The notes beneath the pieces were generated by a model. The model worked only from the letters and a program-made list of their open reading frames with translations, had not been told where the DNA came from and searched no databases. The translations under genes were made by a program, and so were the position numbers. Of a DNA stretch of 56,563 nt, positions 39,301 through 46,940 are shown piece after piece. The DNA comes from a virus. Numbering within the stretch: position 1 is the first letter of the stretch; every line of letters begins with the position of its first letter. The stretch covers positions 1-56,563 of IMG/VR virus record IMGVR_UViG_3300044639_001130, one strand, 5' to 3'.

Positions 39301-39621
39301 TCTAACCTTAAAGGGGTTATGGTAACAGCTTTATTCTTAACTCTTAAATATTCAGATGATGAAGATGAGCGTAAAAGAAAAGCAGCTTCTTTAGCAGATA
39401 AAATGGTAGGTAATATGTTATTTATATTTGACCCTGACCAATTAAAATTCACTATAACTAGCCCTGCTGCATCTTTAGGAACGGCAGGTAAGTTAATAGA
39501 CGCCACAGGAAAGTTATTAAAGTTTGATGCAGAAGAAGCTGAAAAGGCAGGTAAAGAACTTGGAAGTATAGCTCCGGGTAAAAAACTTTATAATTACTAT
39601 GATGAATTATCAGAGGAATAA
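36325..39621 (+). CDS. large virion-type protein with N-terminal HEAGH zincin motif
   Basis: This 1098-residue protein contains DTPIHEAGHILIDAIG (about 104-119), a classical HEXXH metallopeptidase site with H108, E109 and H112, followed by EVLAEAIG (156-163), a candidate third zinc ligand. The region after it is rich in Lys, Pro and Glu (residues 225-260), and then long helical domains. The C-terminus has a hydrophobic segment (FLSNLKGVMVTALFLTL). It is likely an internal or ejected protein with a peptidase domain, perhaps acting on virion proteins or the host envelope. Activity is inferred from the motif. Confidence 0.65.
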   Translation: MASPCIIKYNGKEYSYEQFASMMHDGLLRDLVNRDVIDNSDFVGTMEVFEPEVDKADKMNRIVESIKKAFPNVEVIIDNTLTGIAGKVDKQGRIVINPNYAGFDTPIHEAGHILIDAIGYENKVIQQAVKQLRGTPLYKETKERYKELSEEELDKEVLAEAIGREGADVFDTEVEKSKFKKYLDYIFDWLKTKLGMNKNIAKSLAKQVIGGIGTKGIKQVATGKDTLQKEKEEDKPKKPKKPKKPQILGMDLYRKVVLKREVDQEEKDLAKIEELLEREDLDAGTIDALKQTKKNIEYVRKLDSKKYRSYRASDKRISDIRASENLNDYNEDELIQILNDIQGLDNDAKESFGNEVKVKIALYLDRKGKDRLSAEHKDYIEEVANKKDISSLSIKMMVLSQADQNQPALQELSKVYDESYLDKVIETNDKQSENEQLAREVIKEKNKQLGIAEKAVGALFANDSAKYFEYMVNPKAIELEDGRYVPGYWTIEQGRAKGFSKAQLNYLQFHRDLVAERSKQILGDQYYETASPDMEIIQTDKGFQEAYKSEGLINAFSYYLGGGKNNLSRVRIEYTDPVTKKESIDYFANIERKIANYGKKGLLEKGKALALVLRYNFKARRQLKSGMNADEKVNPLEVKGSGEYSMNGQGQLVSKFDKPRSSGRGYSTDFFRAANEFIAETAHVKNMSKVLTISRAVQHLAKDGYDKAGVMQKPNVAEYLELWMNMHLFKQSKENDPLLDASLKKLRALTSMTTMLFNTTAQGINIFMGNYNNWRSENGETLRKGNARLFAGKREFNKKSGYGVFNKYAMDIVRKYNIASIDTESNPRLEIGSFFEKLGSLGTRWGEIQIQSSLALGLMSEADYNSFQYVTKPNGVKVLEVKPGVDEQALKQRIISHSNRVSDIQGKYGEKDRRNIMNGEIGKAVFQFKVWIPDWWKERYGAEYIDRNNVVRKGSWTVVSSKGIKALKKQIKDKGVYKGLFDGKTPESKAFLSNLKGVMVTALFLTLKYSDDEDERKRKAASLADKMVGNMLFIFDPDQLKFTITSPAASLGTAGKLIDATGKLLKFDAEEAEKAGKELGSIAPGKKLYNYYDELSEE

Positions 39622-39631
39622 GAAAATAACG

Positions 39632-39639
39632 TAAATTTG
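39632..39639 (+). promoter_or_regulatory. Bacteroidota -7 box TAAATTTG
   Basis: TAAATTTG lies 19 bases before the ATG at 39659. No -33 TTG is obvious. It may start the Cys-rich gene group. Confidence 0.4.
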
Positions 39640-39658
39640 ATTAAAATAAATTAAAGAA

Positions 39659-40324
39659 ATGGCATTAGAAAGATTAGATTTATCAGCACAGATTTGTGTA
39701 GAGGATAGTTGTACTAAATTATTATTTAATGATACTACGGGAAGCGTAGATGCTGTTTGCGCTACCGATGTAAACGAACTTGGTTATGGTTTAGTTGACG
39801 GCATAACATCTGCGGATGTTGCAGGTGCTGTAATTAACGTTTATTATCCATTACTTACCTCTCCGGTTAAGTTTACATTTGTAATAGAAGCTAATGAAAT
39901 TACGGATGCTACAATAACAGATTTGACTAATGTAACAACTAATATATTTTCTTTATTAACCTCTACTGTATTTCCTTTTGTTGATTTTGATATATCAGCA
40001 GATTATGGAGTTACGGTTCCTGAAGTTACAGACGGATTATATACTTGGGATTATACTATTACAGGTACTATCCCTGAACCTTTTTCTTATACTACATCGG
40101 GAGGATTTACATCTGATTGTACTACGGATTGTTGTATAGAGAAATCTTATTTAGAAATAGATTCTGATTGTGGATGTTTTGAAGATAATATAAAAACTAT
40201 TATACGCTCAGAAGTATTCTTATGGGCTTCTCGCTACGCTATGAATGTTGGACAGGATAGTAAGGCAGATGATTTTTTAACAAAGGCTAAAGAGAATTGT
40301 GAAACTAATTGTAAAGACTGTTAA
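39659..40324 (+). CDS. Cys-rich hypothetical virion-type protein
   Basis: This 221-residue protein is beta-rich in its first 150 residues. A Cys-rich segment follows (DCTTDCCIEKSYLEIDSDCGC, split around residues 155-175), then a helix, and the protein ends in NCETNCKDC. The clustered Cys could bind metal or form disulphides. It is three bases before the next gene. No signal peptide is present. Function unknown; it may help assemble the collagen-like proteins that follow. Confidence 0.65.
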   Translation: MALERLDLSAQICVEDSCTKLLFNDTTGSVDAVCATDVNELGYGLVDGITSADVAGAVINVYYPLLTSPVKFTFVIEANEITDATITDLTNVTTNIFSLLTSTVFPFVDFDISADYGVTVPEVTDGLYTWDYTITGTIPEPFSYTTSGGFTSDCTTDCCIEKSYLEIDSDCGCFEDNIKTIIRSEVFLWASRYAMNVGQDSKADDFLTKAKENCETNCKDC

Positions 40325-40326
40325 CT

Positions 40327-40749
40327 ATGTGTGGATGTAAAGGAAAATGTGGTTGTAATATAAACCAAACAACTAAAGGGGAAAAGGGTGATAATGGCGC
40401 CGGTTTAATATATAAAAACTATGTTGTTCTTTTACAACAAGGACCTCTTGACGTTCCTCAAGTTATTTTGTTATATAATGATTTAGGGTTTACGCCTATT
40501 TGGGAAAGACTCGGTGCTGGAACATATGTGTCTAATAATGTTGAGTGGGCAAGTTATAGTGATAAAACATATTGTTCTGTAACGCAAGCTCCTGTATATA
40601 ATTCTGGTTATACGCATTGTAGTTTTGATGCCGAAGAAAATCGAATACTTATATTTACATATAATAATTTAGGAGTTTTAGCTGATGATTTGCTAAGTGA
40701 TGATGATTTGTATTATAAAACTAATTTAGAAATAAAAGTATATAATTAA
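40327..40749 (+). CDS. CGC-tagged collagen-like protein, short form
   Basis: This 140-residue protein begins MCGCKGKCGCNINQTTKGEKGDNG: four Cys in a CGC-x3-CGC arrangement, then a short collagen-like GEKGDNG. The rest is a beta-rich domain. Its N-terminus matches that of the next gene, so the two are paralogues at this end. It is probably a fibre or surface-decoration protein anchored by the Cys tag, which may bind metal or cross-link. Confidence 0.7.
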   Translation: MCGCKGKCGCNINQTTKGEKGDNGAGLIYKNYVVLLQQGPLDVPQVILLYNDLGFTPIWERLGAGTYVSNNVEWASYSDKTYCSVTQAPVYNSGYTHCSFDAEENRILIFTYNNLGVLADDLLSDDDLYYKTNLEIKVYN

Positions 40750-40761
40750 AAAATAATAAAG

Positions 40762-41712
40762 ATGTGTGGATGTAAAGAAAATTGTGGTTGCAACATAACC
40801 TCCTTAACAAGAGGAGAAAAGGGAGAAATAGGCTATCAAGGTATTCAGGGTATTCAAGGTATTCAAGGTGTTGCTGGGGTTGGAATTGCATGGAAAGGAA
40901 GTTTATCTACAGCTCCTTTAAGCCCTTCAATAAATTGGGGATATTATGACACTACTTTAGATAAGAGTTTTATTTGGGACGGAGATTCTTGGGAAATTAT
41001 TGCTCAAGACGGAGCTACTGGCAATATAGGACTTACGGGACCAGTTGGTCCAGTAGGGCATAATGGCGATGATTCTACTGTTATTAGAACTAGCACTACG
41101 CTTAACACTATTAGCCTTACCTCTAAATTATTTTACTTCGCTTCAGCTCCTGCGTTAGGTTGGTTAGTAGGTACTAGATTAAGAGCATATTACAATGGTT
41201 CAAATTATATGGAAGGTGTAATTAGCACCGTAAGTTCAACTAGCGTAACCATATTGGTAGATTATATAGTAGGCTCTGGTAGTTATTCTTCATGGAATAT
41301 TGCTATTGCAGGAGATGTCGGAACAGGAATGGCTGGCGCTATATCATTTCAAACAATGACTTTTAATGGAACGGATACTCCATTTTTTAGAAAAGTAGGT
41401 GTTGGAGGTAGATTAGCTTTAAGCTTTATATACCCAGGTTCATTAGTAAGCGCAATACCGCGTTACATAAAAATTATAGCTTATTGTAGTGATATTGTAG
41501 GGAAAGGTAGAATAACAATAACAGATGATACAACAGGATTAGAATGGATTTCTTCTACTTTATTTACACCTGGTTCTACCATGGCAGTAATAGTTAATAT
41601 TGGAGTTCCTTCAAATATATCTACAACAGAATCATTGATTAGTGTAATTCTAGAAGGAGACACTGCCTTAAATACTTTAGACGTAGAATCTTTATTTATA
41701 AGTTACTTATAG
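40762..41712 (+). CDS. CGC-tagged collagen-like fibre protein
   Basis: This 316-residue protein begins MCGCKENCGCNITSL, then two Gly-x-y runs: GEKGEIGYQGIQGIQGIQG (about 18-36), and GATGNIGLTGPVGPVGHNG (about 89-107). A C-terminal globular beta domain follows. Collagen-like segments often trimerise and are common in phage fibres. The shared Cys tag with the gene 12 bases upstream suggests attachment to one common virion site. Host receptor unknown. Confidence 0.72.
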   Translation: MCGCKENCGCNITSLTRGEKGEIGYQGIQGIQGIQGVAGVGIAWKGSLSTAPLSPSINWGYYDTTLDKSFIWDGDSWEIIAQDGATGNIGLTGPVGPVGHNGDDSTVIRTSTTLNTISLTSKLFYFASAPALGWLVGTRLRAYYNGSNYMEGVISTVSSTSVTILVDYIVGSGSYSSWNIAIAGDVGTGMAGAISFQTMTFNGTDTPFFRKVGVGGRLALSFIYPGSLVSAIPRYIKIIAYCSDIVGKGRITITDDTTGLEWISSTLFTPGSTMAVIVNIGVPSNISTTESLISVILEGDTALNTLDVESLFISYL

Positions 41713-41770
41713 CGACAATAATTATTTTACTACTTAATACGAATAAATTAAAAAATAATTAAAATGGAAA

Positions 41771-42370
41771 ATGGAAATACAAACTAAACATAGGCTAAAA
41801 ATATTAAACTCTAAGTGTGAATATGTTTGCGCTGTAGAAAACCTATCTAAGAAATTAGATTACGGAGATGATATTGAATGTTGCTTAAATAAGTTATTCT
41901 TAGCATCTAAGTTAATTAATAGATTAGAGTGTTATAACTTTCCTACAGAAACAACTACACTAAGTACTAATAGTGAGTTTTATACAGAGTTAGGTGAATC
42001 TCAAGCAGATAGATTATATAGAACTTTTCTGTTAGATATTAATTTAAATATTAATGGAACAATATATAATATAGTTTCAGATGGTGTAAATATCGGAATA
42101 ACATTAATAATAAATAAATTAACACAATTAGGGGTTTTTGTTTTTTGTATTACTTCAAAAGAAAGTTTAGAACTTACGTTTGGATTAACATGTGATATTT
42201 TAGACATAAGTTTTAATATTAAATATGGAGAAACAGAGTGGGTTCCATATACATTTGCTAATACAGTTCCTGGAGTATGTGGTAATCCGATAGTTATTAT
42301 GCCTAAAATCTGCATAGAACAATCTGATTTAAGAGAAATGTATGCCGTACTAGACAATCTACTATCTTAA
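41771..42370 (+). CDS. hypothetical protein at end of virion module
   Basis: This 199-residue protein has several Cys (positions 16, 20, 37, 38 and 54) in a helical N-terminus and a beta-rich C-terminal part. It is the last plus-strand gene and faces the minus-strand module across a bidirectional terminator. ATG 41771 is preferred, since the ATG at 41764 is out of frame. Its Cys content fits with the three preceding Cys-rich proteins. No family is recognised. Confidence 0.65.
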   Translation: MEIQTKHRLKILNSKCEYVCAVENLSKKLDYGDDIECCLNKLFLASKLINRLECYNFPTETTTLSTNSEFYTELGESQADRLYRTFLLDINLNINGTIYNIVSDGVNIGITLIINKLTQLGVFVFCITSKESLELTFGLTCDILDISFNIKYGETEWVPYTFANTVPGVCGNPIVIMPKICIEQSDLREMYAVLDNLLS

Positions 42371-42391
42371 TACAATAACTTATATAAAACT

Positions 42392-42420
42392 AAAAAGAGA
42401 CTAATACTAGCCTCTTTTTT
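42392..42420. terminator. bidirectional terminator between convergent modules
   Basis: A stem AAAAAGAG/CTCTTTTT, extended by CTA/TAG with an A-C mismatch between, has A residues on the left and T residues on the right. It would therefore act on transcripts from both strands. It separates the virion and replication modules. Confidence 0.75.
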
Positions 42421-42804
42421 TTATTTCTTTAAATCTTTTAAACAGAATACTATTCCTTCACACCACTTTTTTTTATTCTTATTTATAGTGAATTTAGAAT
42501 GAGGTATTGTGGTTAAAAACTTCCACACACATAATCCTTTATCTTCCCAAAATACATTTATTTTAAGTCTACCTTCTTTTGGTCTTGTAAATATACCTTC
42601 TTCGGTAACATATATATCTCCACCTCTGAATAAATCTATCTCATCGCGGAAATAGCCGTCAAATTGAATAGTATCATCTCCTATCGCAGAAACAATTACA
42701 AGATTATTTGCTCTTGCCATCTTCATAACATACTTAGTGAAACTATCATCGTAATTATGACCGTTTATAAGTTTAGCTAATTCTTCGTAGGTTGATATTG
42801 GCAT
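42421..42804 (-). CDS. hypothetical protein (127 aa)
   Basis: This soluble mixed alpha/beta protein has a helical N-terminus (MPISTYEELAKLINGHNYDD), central strands with a GGDIYVTEEGIF turn, and a basic C-terminus. It is the final gene of the minus-strand module and starts four bases after the GroES-like gene. No family is recognised. Confidence 0.7.
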   Translation of the reverse strand: MPISTYEELAKLINGHNYDDSFTKYVMKMARANNLVIVSAIGDDTIQFDGYFRDEIDLFRGGDIYVTEEGIFTRPKEGRLKINVFWEDKGLCVWKFLTTIPHSKFTINKNKKKWCEGIVFCLKDLKK

Positions 42805-42808
42805 AATG

Positions 42809-43324
42809 TTATTTTAAACGAAGTGTTTTTTTAATGCTTTTCTTAACTGTCTCCTCGTACTTATCGTTATCCTCTTGGTTCTTCTTAGCTACTCTTTTGA
42901 AGATTTGCTTTTGCTCTTCTTGTTTAGCTCGTCTTTTAATAAACTTCTCCGGTTCTGCTGCCATATTAACCTGAACATCATCTGCTAGTATAGCATAAAT
43001 ATCAGTCTCGTGCATAGTCAAGTATGGGTCTCCTGCTATAACTAATTCTAAGTTAGCATGCACATTATACATTACTTTTAAGCCTACTCTAAGGTAAGGA
43101 ACTACTTCGGGACCAACAGCAATAATATATCCTACTGTGCCTTGAGATAGCTTAGAAGTAGATATAATAATACCTCCCTTAGACTTTCTTTCTCCATTAA
43201 TAGTTTCTTGGATGATTACGGACTTGCCTAATGGTATAGCATCAAATGTAATATTCTTTAAATCTGATGGTACGGATAGTGAATTAATTCTTTTAATTAA
43301 ATCTTCGTTAAACTTTTCTTGCAT
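42809..43324 (-). CDS. GroES-like co-chaperonin
   Basis: The 171-residue protein holds a GroES (Cpn10) fold over about residues 25-115. The pieces are: DAIPLGKSVIIQE, the mobile-loop region with SKGGIIIST (49-57), the strand QGTVGYIIAVGPEV, LRVGLKVMYN and MHETDIYAIL (104-113). These line up with RVIVKR, SAGGIVL, RGEVLAVG, VKVGDIVIFND and MSESDILAIV of GroES. A charged helical tail follows (about 125-171). Phage GroES analogues such as T4 gp31 help host GroEL fold capsid proteins. The tail is an extension beyond the usual length. Confidence 0.8.
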   Translation of the reverse strand: MQEKFNEDLIKRINSLSVPSDLKNITFDAIPLGKSVIIQETINGERKSKGGIIISTSKLSQGTVGYIIAVGPEVVPYLRVGLKVMYNVHANLELVIAGDPYLTMHETDIYAILADDVQVNMAAEPEKFIKRRAKQEEQKQIFKRVAKKNQEDNDKYEETVKKSIKKTLRLK

Positions 43325-43386
43325 TGTTTTGTTTTTTTTTGGTTAAAATTAATTATTATTATTTACATATCTTAATATTTTGAACT

Positions 43387-43761
43387 TTAATTGAAACTTT
43401 CTTCACTTAGCTCAACTTGTTTATCTTTATAGTAATTGATTAATAGGGTTCTTTGCTTGTCTGTCAACAGTTTATAGTCAACACTATTAATAAGTCCTAT
43501 GATGCCAGCAAGATGTGGTTGAACCTCAAATGAATCAAATGCTATGTATTCCTTAATGGTATTTGGACTACCGTAATCATGGTGGCTTACAAATTTTAAT
43601 AATTTATTGTAAACGTCTATGCTTATAGATTTACGATTAGTTAAATAGCAAGGATTAGCGAATCCCATATACGCCACACATTCTCTTTTTTTGAATGCCG
43701 GAATACGATTATAGATTGCTAAATACTCAGATTTGTTGATTTGTTTTACTTCTTGTCTCAT
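43387..43761 (-). CDS. hypothetical protein (124 aa)
   Basis: This basic, helical, soluble protein has no membrane segment. An A/T-rich gap of 62 bases separates it from the GroES-like gene. The start codon follows a leader with AAACCCTAAAAC ATG. No recognised motif is seen. It probably belongs to the NinG-HTH transcript group. Confidence 0.65.
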   Translation of the reverse strand: MRQEVKQINKSEYLAIYNRIPAFKKRECVAYMGFANPCYLTNRKSISIDVYNKLLKFVSHHDYGSPNTIKEYIAFDSFEVQPHLAGIIGLINSVDYKLLTDKQRTLLINYYKDKQVELSEESFN

Positions 43762-43777
43762 GTTTTAGGGTTTAGTA

Positions 43778-44107
43778 TTAAAAATTTATTGATGTTCCTT
43801 CTATTGTAAAGAATGCAGGCTTAAACTCATGTTTTCTAAATCCGATTATGCTATCTGATTCTGCTATTATCCAATTAGGAGTTATGCACTTGTCTGTAAC
43901 TTTAAAAGTTATTCCGTTATTAAGCTTTATAACATCACCGTAAAACATTCTTTCAAATGAATCTAAATCAAATCTAACCTCAACCTTGTACTCGTAAGCA
44001 GGAGTTATTTTAAACTTCTTACATATCCATAATTGAAGTTTTGAATAGTTAGTTTTACTGTAATTTAAAACTTTAAAAGATTTTATTTTGTGTGTTTGTT
44101 TTTGCAT
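43778..44107 (-). CDS. hypothetical protein (109 aa)
   Basis: This protein has a basic N-terminal stretch and a beta-rich C-terminal half (EYKVEVRFDLDSFERMFYGD and following strands). It is the first gene after the promoter/operator element at 44139, so it is probably under that element's control together with the genes downstream. No family is recognised. Confidence 0.65.
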   Translation of the reverse strand: MQKQTHKIKSFKVLNYSKTNYSKLQLWICKKFKITPAYEYKVEVRFDLDSFERMFYGDVIKLNNGITFKVTDKCITPNWIIAESDSIIGFRKHEFKPAFFTIEGTSINF

Positions 44108-44138
44108 ATACTGTTTATACTTGAAATTAATTAAAAAG

Positions 44139-44155
44139 GTTACAAACTTGCCATA
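44139..44155 (-). promoter_or_regulatory. ATATGGCAA-GT-TTGTAACC promoter/operator element
   Basis: On the minus strand ATATGGCAA-GT-TTGTAACCTTT matches the elements at 26091 and 51234 with one change in the first arm. AAGTATAAAC follows, as it also does downstream at 26091. It stands directly after the NinG stop and before the next gene. Confidence 0.55.
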
Positions 44156-44779
44156 TTATTTATATAATCCTATCATTTTATTATAAATTATCCTTAAACT
44201 AATTCTTTCTTCTATCTCGTAATACGTATCCATTTTTATAAGACTTTCTTTAATTCTTTTTGCTATTTCCGTAGCTTCTTTTATTTCAGGAATACTAGCC
44301 TGTAATTTTGGATATTTAATTTTCAAGTTTTCTATTTCGTCAGAAGCTGCTTTTCCAAAAATTTCCACTATCCTTTCTTTGTAAATAGCTCCATTGCCAT
44401 GCAGATGTAAGTTATCATGCTCGGACTGTCCATAAATATTCAATAGATTAAACCTAATGGATGGAAATGCCCCTACTGAATACAAGTGTCCGGCGTGCAT
44501 AACATAGTTGTCAAACCCTCCGCTAATACATTCATGACCTTTGTCAATTAACCTAACTATTGCATTTATTTCTTTTTCCAATCCTGATTTATAGTCGCTT
44601 AAAGTTTTCAACTTCTCAACCATCTCTTTCTTCTTTACTTTCCACTCATCCTTTTCTTTTCTCTCTACAGCCTTCTTATTATACTCCATGGCGCATCTAG
44701 GACTACAAAGGAATTGTAATGGATTGTATTCAGGAGTAAACTTTTCTTTGCAGTTTTTACAAGATTTAGGTTTAGCCAT
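44156..44779 (-). CDS. ninG: NinG (Rap)-like recombination nuclease
   Basis: This 207-residue protein matches lambda NinG. An N-terminal zinc ribbon (C7-x2-C10, C25-x3-C29) is followed by a helical linker. The nuclease core then reads MHAGHLYSVGAFPSIRFN (about 94-111) with NIYGQSEHDN, and a C-terminal helical region. NinG/Rap is a structure-specific nuclease acting on recombination intermediates in phage recombination. Here the core loses second-site cysteines: lambda has CISCG and QCVVCN, and this protein has CISGG (84-88) and QSEHDN (118-123). The second zinc site therefore appears absent or altered. It overlaps the HTH-like gene by eight bases. Confidence 0.75.
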   Translation of the reverse strand: MAKPKSCKNCKEKFTPEYNPLQFLCSPRCAMEYNKKAVERKEKDEWKVKKKEMVEKLKTLSDYKSGLEKEINAIVRLIDKGHECISGGFDNYVMHAGHLYSVGAFPSIRFNLLNIYGQSEHDNLHLHGNGAIYKERIVEIFGKAASDEIENLKIKYPKLQASIPEIKEATEIAKRIKESLIKMDTYYEIEERISLRIIYNKMIGLYK

Positions 44780-45122
44780 TGAATATTTGTTTAAGAAGTT
44801 TAAGGCTTTCGGATTCGTTATATCTAGGTATCTCTATACCTATCTTATTATCGTTGATTACTACTCTTCCAACTATTAATTGTACAGGTAAGCCATATCT
44901 TACACAAAGCCAAATTATTTGTTCTTCTGATAGAATACTTTTATTTGTCTTACCTGCAAAGTATCTAGATAAACAACCTGCCGTTATTTTAAAGTTTCTT
45001 TCAGAAGCATCTTGTATTACTTTCGCTCCTATATACCCTTGACCCTTATCGGAAGGATACACTTCTTGGAGCCTTTTAAGAAGCGCTTGCTTTATTTTAG
45101 ACGAGTCTTTAACTATTGACAT
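44772..45122 (-). CDS. HTH-like DNA-binding protein, possible regulator
   Basis: This 116-residue protein has a central region (GAKVIQDASERNFKITAG then CLSRYFAGKTN, about 32-60) and SEEQIIWLCVRYGLPVQLIVG (65-85). The pattern resembles XRE-type helix-turn-helix proteins of Bacteroidota prophages. The next gene, ninG, overlaps it by eight bases. It is the most evident regulator candidate in the window and could bind the repeated ATATGACAA dyads; that link is inference. Confidence 0.45.
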   Translation of the reverse strand: MSIVKDSSKIKQALLKRLQEVYPSDKGQGYIGAKVIQDASERNFKITAGCLSRYFAGKTNKSILSEEQIIWLCVRYGLPVQLIVGRVVINDNKIGIEIPRYNESESLKLLKQIFNG

Positions 45123-45125
45123 AAT

Positions 45126-45362
45126 TTACGAGTTACATTGTTCTACGTAAGCATAAACATTTTCAGCCACATGATTAATTTCTTTTTCTAAATCCTTATT
45201 TGATTTCTTATCACTAAAGTAAACCATACCTTTATCTTCTCCTAATTCATTCTTAATAACTATACGAGTTAATAAAGGCTCTAAGGATGTAGTAATAAAA
45301 GATGAATCATTACATTCACCTATAACTGTAAATTCGCCTGATTTTCCTGCTCTTTTTTCCAT
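45126..45362 (-). CDS. hypothetical protein (78 aa)
   Basis: This small soluble protein has a beta-rich first half and a helical C-terminus (KSNKDLEKEINHVAENVYAYVEQC). It starts four bases after the NinB-like gene and is followed three bases later by the HTH-like gene. No family is recognised. Confidence 0.65.
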   Translation of the reverse strand: MEKRAGKSGEFTVIGECNDSSFITTSLEPLLTRIVIKNELGEDKGMVYFSDKKSNKDLEKEINHVAENVYAYVEQCNS

Positions 45363-45366
45363 TTTG

Positions 45367-45834
45367 TTATTTTTTTAATGTTACTTCTTTATAATATTTT
45401 TCTACATATTGTTCTGCCGGTAATATAAGTATTTCGTTTTGCTCACACCACATTAGAACTTTCTCTACAAACTCAGCAGTTTCTTTTTTACTAAGTTCAG
45501 CTAAGCTTCTAACATGGGTTCTCATAATAGACATTTTACCAATAGTTACCTTATTTTGGTAGGATAAAAACTCTGGAGCAAACACTTCTTTATGTATTTG
45601 TTCTACTGTATTGAAATGACTAAACATCTCACAAGTTAAACAAGTTCCTAATATTCCTCCGAAGTAGTAAGAGAATTGATTTACAGATGGTCTGCGTATC
45701 TTTTCTTTTATAACTAATTCAAATTCTCTGCCGGCTAAAGATTCTCTCTGATTAGCCCACATATTAGTATCATAAAATAGTATGTCTCCATTAGGTTTTA
45801 CCCTACCGAAATGTCTTATAATAAGATTAGCCAT
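45367..45834 (-). CDS. NinB/Orf-like recombination protein (tentative)
   Basis: The 155-residue protein shows RRPSVNQFSYYFGGILG (about 48-64), a long helix ending in FAPEFLSY, and SLAELSKKETAEFVEKVLMW with a following EQNEILI. These echo the S-x-x-QN-x-x-Y, STS-x-M and EF-x-x-x-L-x-x-I order of lambda NinB (Orf), a recombination mediator that works with SSB. It lies three bases after the SSB-like gene, and NinG follows nearby, which supports a NinB/NinG pair. Similarity is weak. Confidence 0.45.
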   Translation of the reverse strand: MANLIIRHFGRVKPNGDILFYDTNMWANQRESLAGREFELVIKEKIRRPSVNQFSYYFGGILGTCLTCEMFSHFNTVEQIHKEVFAPEFLSYQNKVTIGKMSIMRTHVRSLAELSKKETAEFVEKVLMWCEQNEILILPAEQYVEKYYKEVTLKK

Positions 45835-45837
45835 AGA

Positions 45838-46590
45838 CTAGAAAGGCATATCATTTGAGTCGTCTAAATCCGAAACAATATCAGGGCTTTCACAAACTTC
45901 TTGTTTAAAAACAGGCTGTTTAGCGTTTAATCCGTTATCTTGATTCTCATCTACAACATCAGTATAATCAGGTTTAGACGCCCCTGCTTTAGCAAAGTAA
46001 GCAGTTAAATACTCTTGTAATTCAGCATCTAATTCAGACGCTACTCCATTTGTAGCTTCAGATACAGGCATTACTTCATACACAGGCTCAAAGTATTTAG
46101 TTACGCCTTTCTTCATAGGATTAGCAGATTTAACCACAACTCCAATCTCTGTAACTTTTTTACCATCACAAAATTCAATGAATGGACCTAATGCAGAACC
46201 CGTTAATTGTAAGTTAGCAATAACTAATCCCTTACCTTCTTCTTTAATAGCTACATATACAGATTGAACATACTTTAAGCCTTTAGGAGCTAACTTCTCT
46301 TTTACTTGCTCATATAAGCCAGTCATTACAATACCATTCTTTGTTCTAACCGTAAACGGTTCTTTCTTTGTGCTACGAACTTCATTTGAGTAATAACCTA
46401 CTTTCTCTTGGTCGTTATAACCTTTGCAAGTAGATAATATATCTAATGGGATAAAGATAAATGGTAGCTCGATAAAGATATTCTTTGCACTTTCTTTATC
46501 ATAATACTTGAATTTTCCTTCTGAACCTGACCAATCAATATATTTGGTACAAGGACTTACTAACCTTTCTGTTGGGTTGCTTCTGCTCAT
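45838..46590 (-). CDS. single-stranded DNA-binding protein, SSB-like
   Basis: This 250-residue protein resembles SSBs of Bacteroidota phages. It opens with SRSNPTERLVSPCTKYIDWSG and has beta-rich domains that could form an OB fold (about 30-175). The C-terminal part is disordered and ends with the acidic tip DLDDSNDMPF, similar to the bacterial SSB tip DDDIPF that recruits partner proteins. Downstream genes are NinB-like and NinG. It likely coats ssDNA during replication and recombination. The upstream promoter at 46638 is well formed. Confidence 0.7.
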   Translation of the reverse strand: MSRSNPTERLVSPCTKYIDWSGSEGKFKYYDKESAKNIFIELPFIFIPLDILSTCKGYNDQEKVGYYSNEVRSTKKEPFTVRTKNGIVMTGLYEQVKEKLAPKGLKYVQSVYVAIKEEGKGLVIANLQLTGSALGPFIEFCDGKKVTEIGVVVKSANPMKKGVTKYFEPVYEVMPVSEATNGVASELDAELQEYLTAYFAKAGASKPDYTDVVDENQDNGLNAKQPVFKQEVCESPDIVSDLDDSNDMPF

Positions 46591-46637
46591 TTTGTTTGTT
46601 TTTTTGGGTTTATATTTATTTAATTTTTACTCTTCTG

Positions 46638-46668
46638 CAAATCTATATAACTTTTATTACATATACAA
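46638..46668 (-). promoter_or_regulatory. Bacteroidota promoter for the SSB operon
   Basis: On the minus strand TTG (46668-46666), 20 bases, then TAGATTTG (46645-46638). This fits the -33 TTG / -7 TAnnTTTG consensus with ideal spacing, 48 bases before the SSB start. Confidence 0.7.
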
Positions 46669-46675
46669 CTTTTAT

Positions 46676-46939
46676 TCAAAATAATAATTCTTTGTCTGTA
46701 AATTTATTTTTTTTGTTTGTCCATTTAGCGATACTTTTAAGCTTACCTGCCTCAACAGTATCTTTCTTATTGCCGTGTGTGTGGATTCTACCGAGCTTTG
46801 GTATGTTTAAATCTATTACACATACTTTAGACAACTTCATGTTTATATGGAGCATATAGCATCCTATTATAGTTTGTATTTGTTCTCTTGTAAATCCTGG
46901 ATTACTTTTTAGAACTAAATCTATTTTCTTTAAATTCAT
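46676..46939 (-). CDS. hypothetical protein (87 aa)
   Basis: This basic protein has the segment VCVIDLNIPKLGRIHTHG, a strand-turn-strand that resembles the start of HU-like or early phage DNA-associated proteins. No clear HU arm is seen. It starts one base downstream of the preceding gene on the minus strand. Function unknown. Confidence 0.6.
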   Translation of the reverse strand: MNLKKIDLVLKSNPGFTREQIQTIIGCYMLHINMKLSKVCVIDLNIPKLGRIHTHGNKKDTVEAGKLKSIAKWTNKKNKFTDKELLF

Positions 46940-46940
46940 A

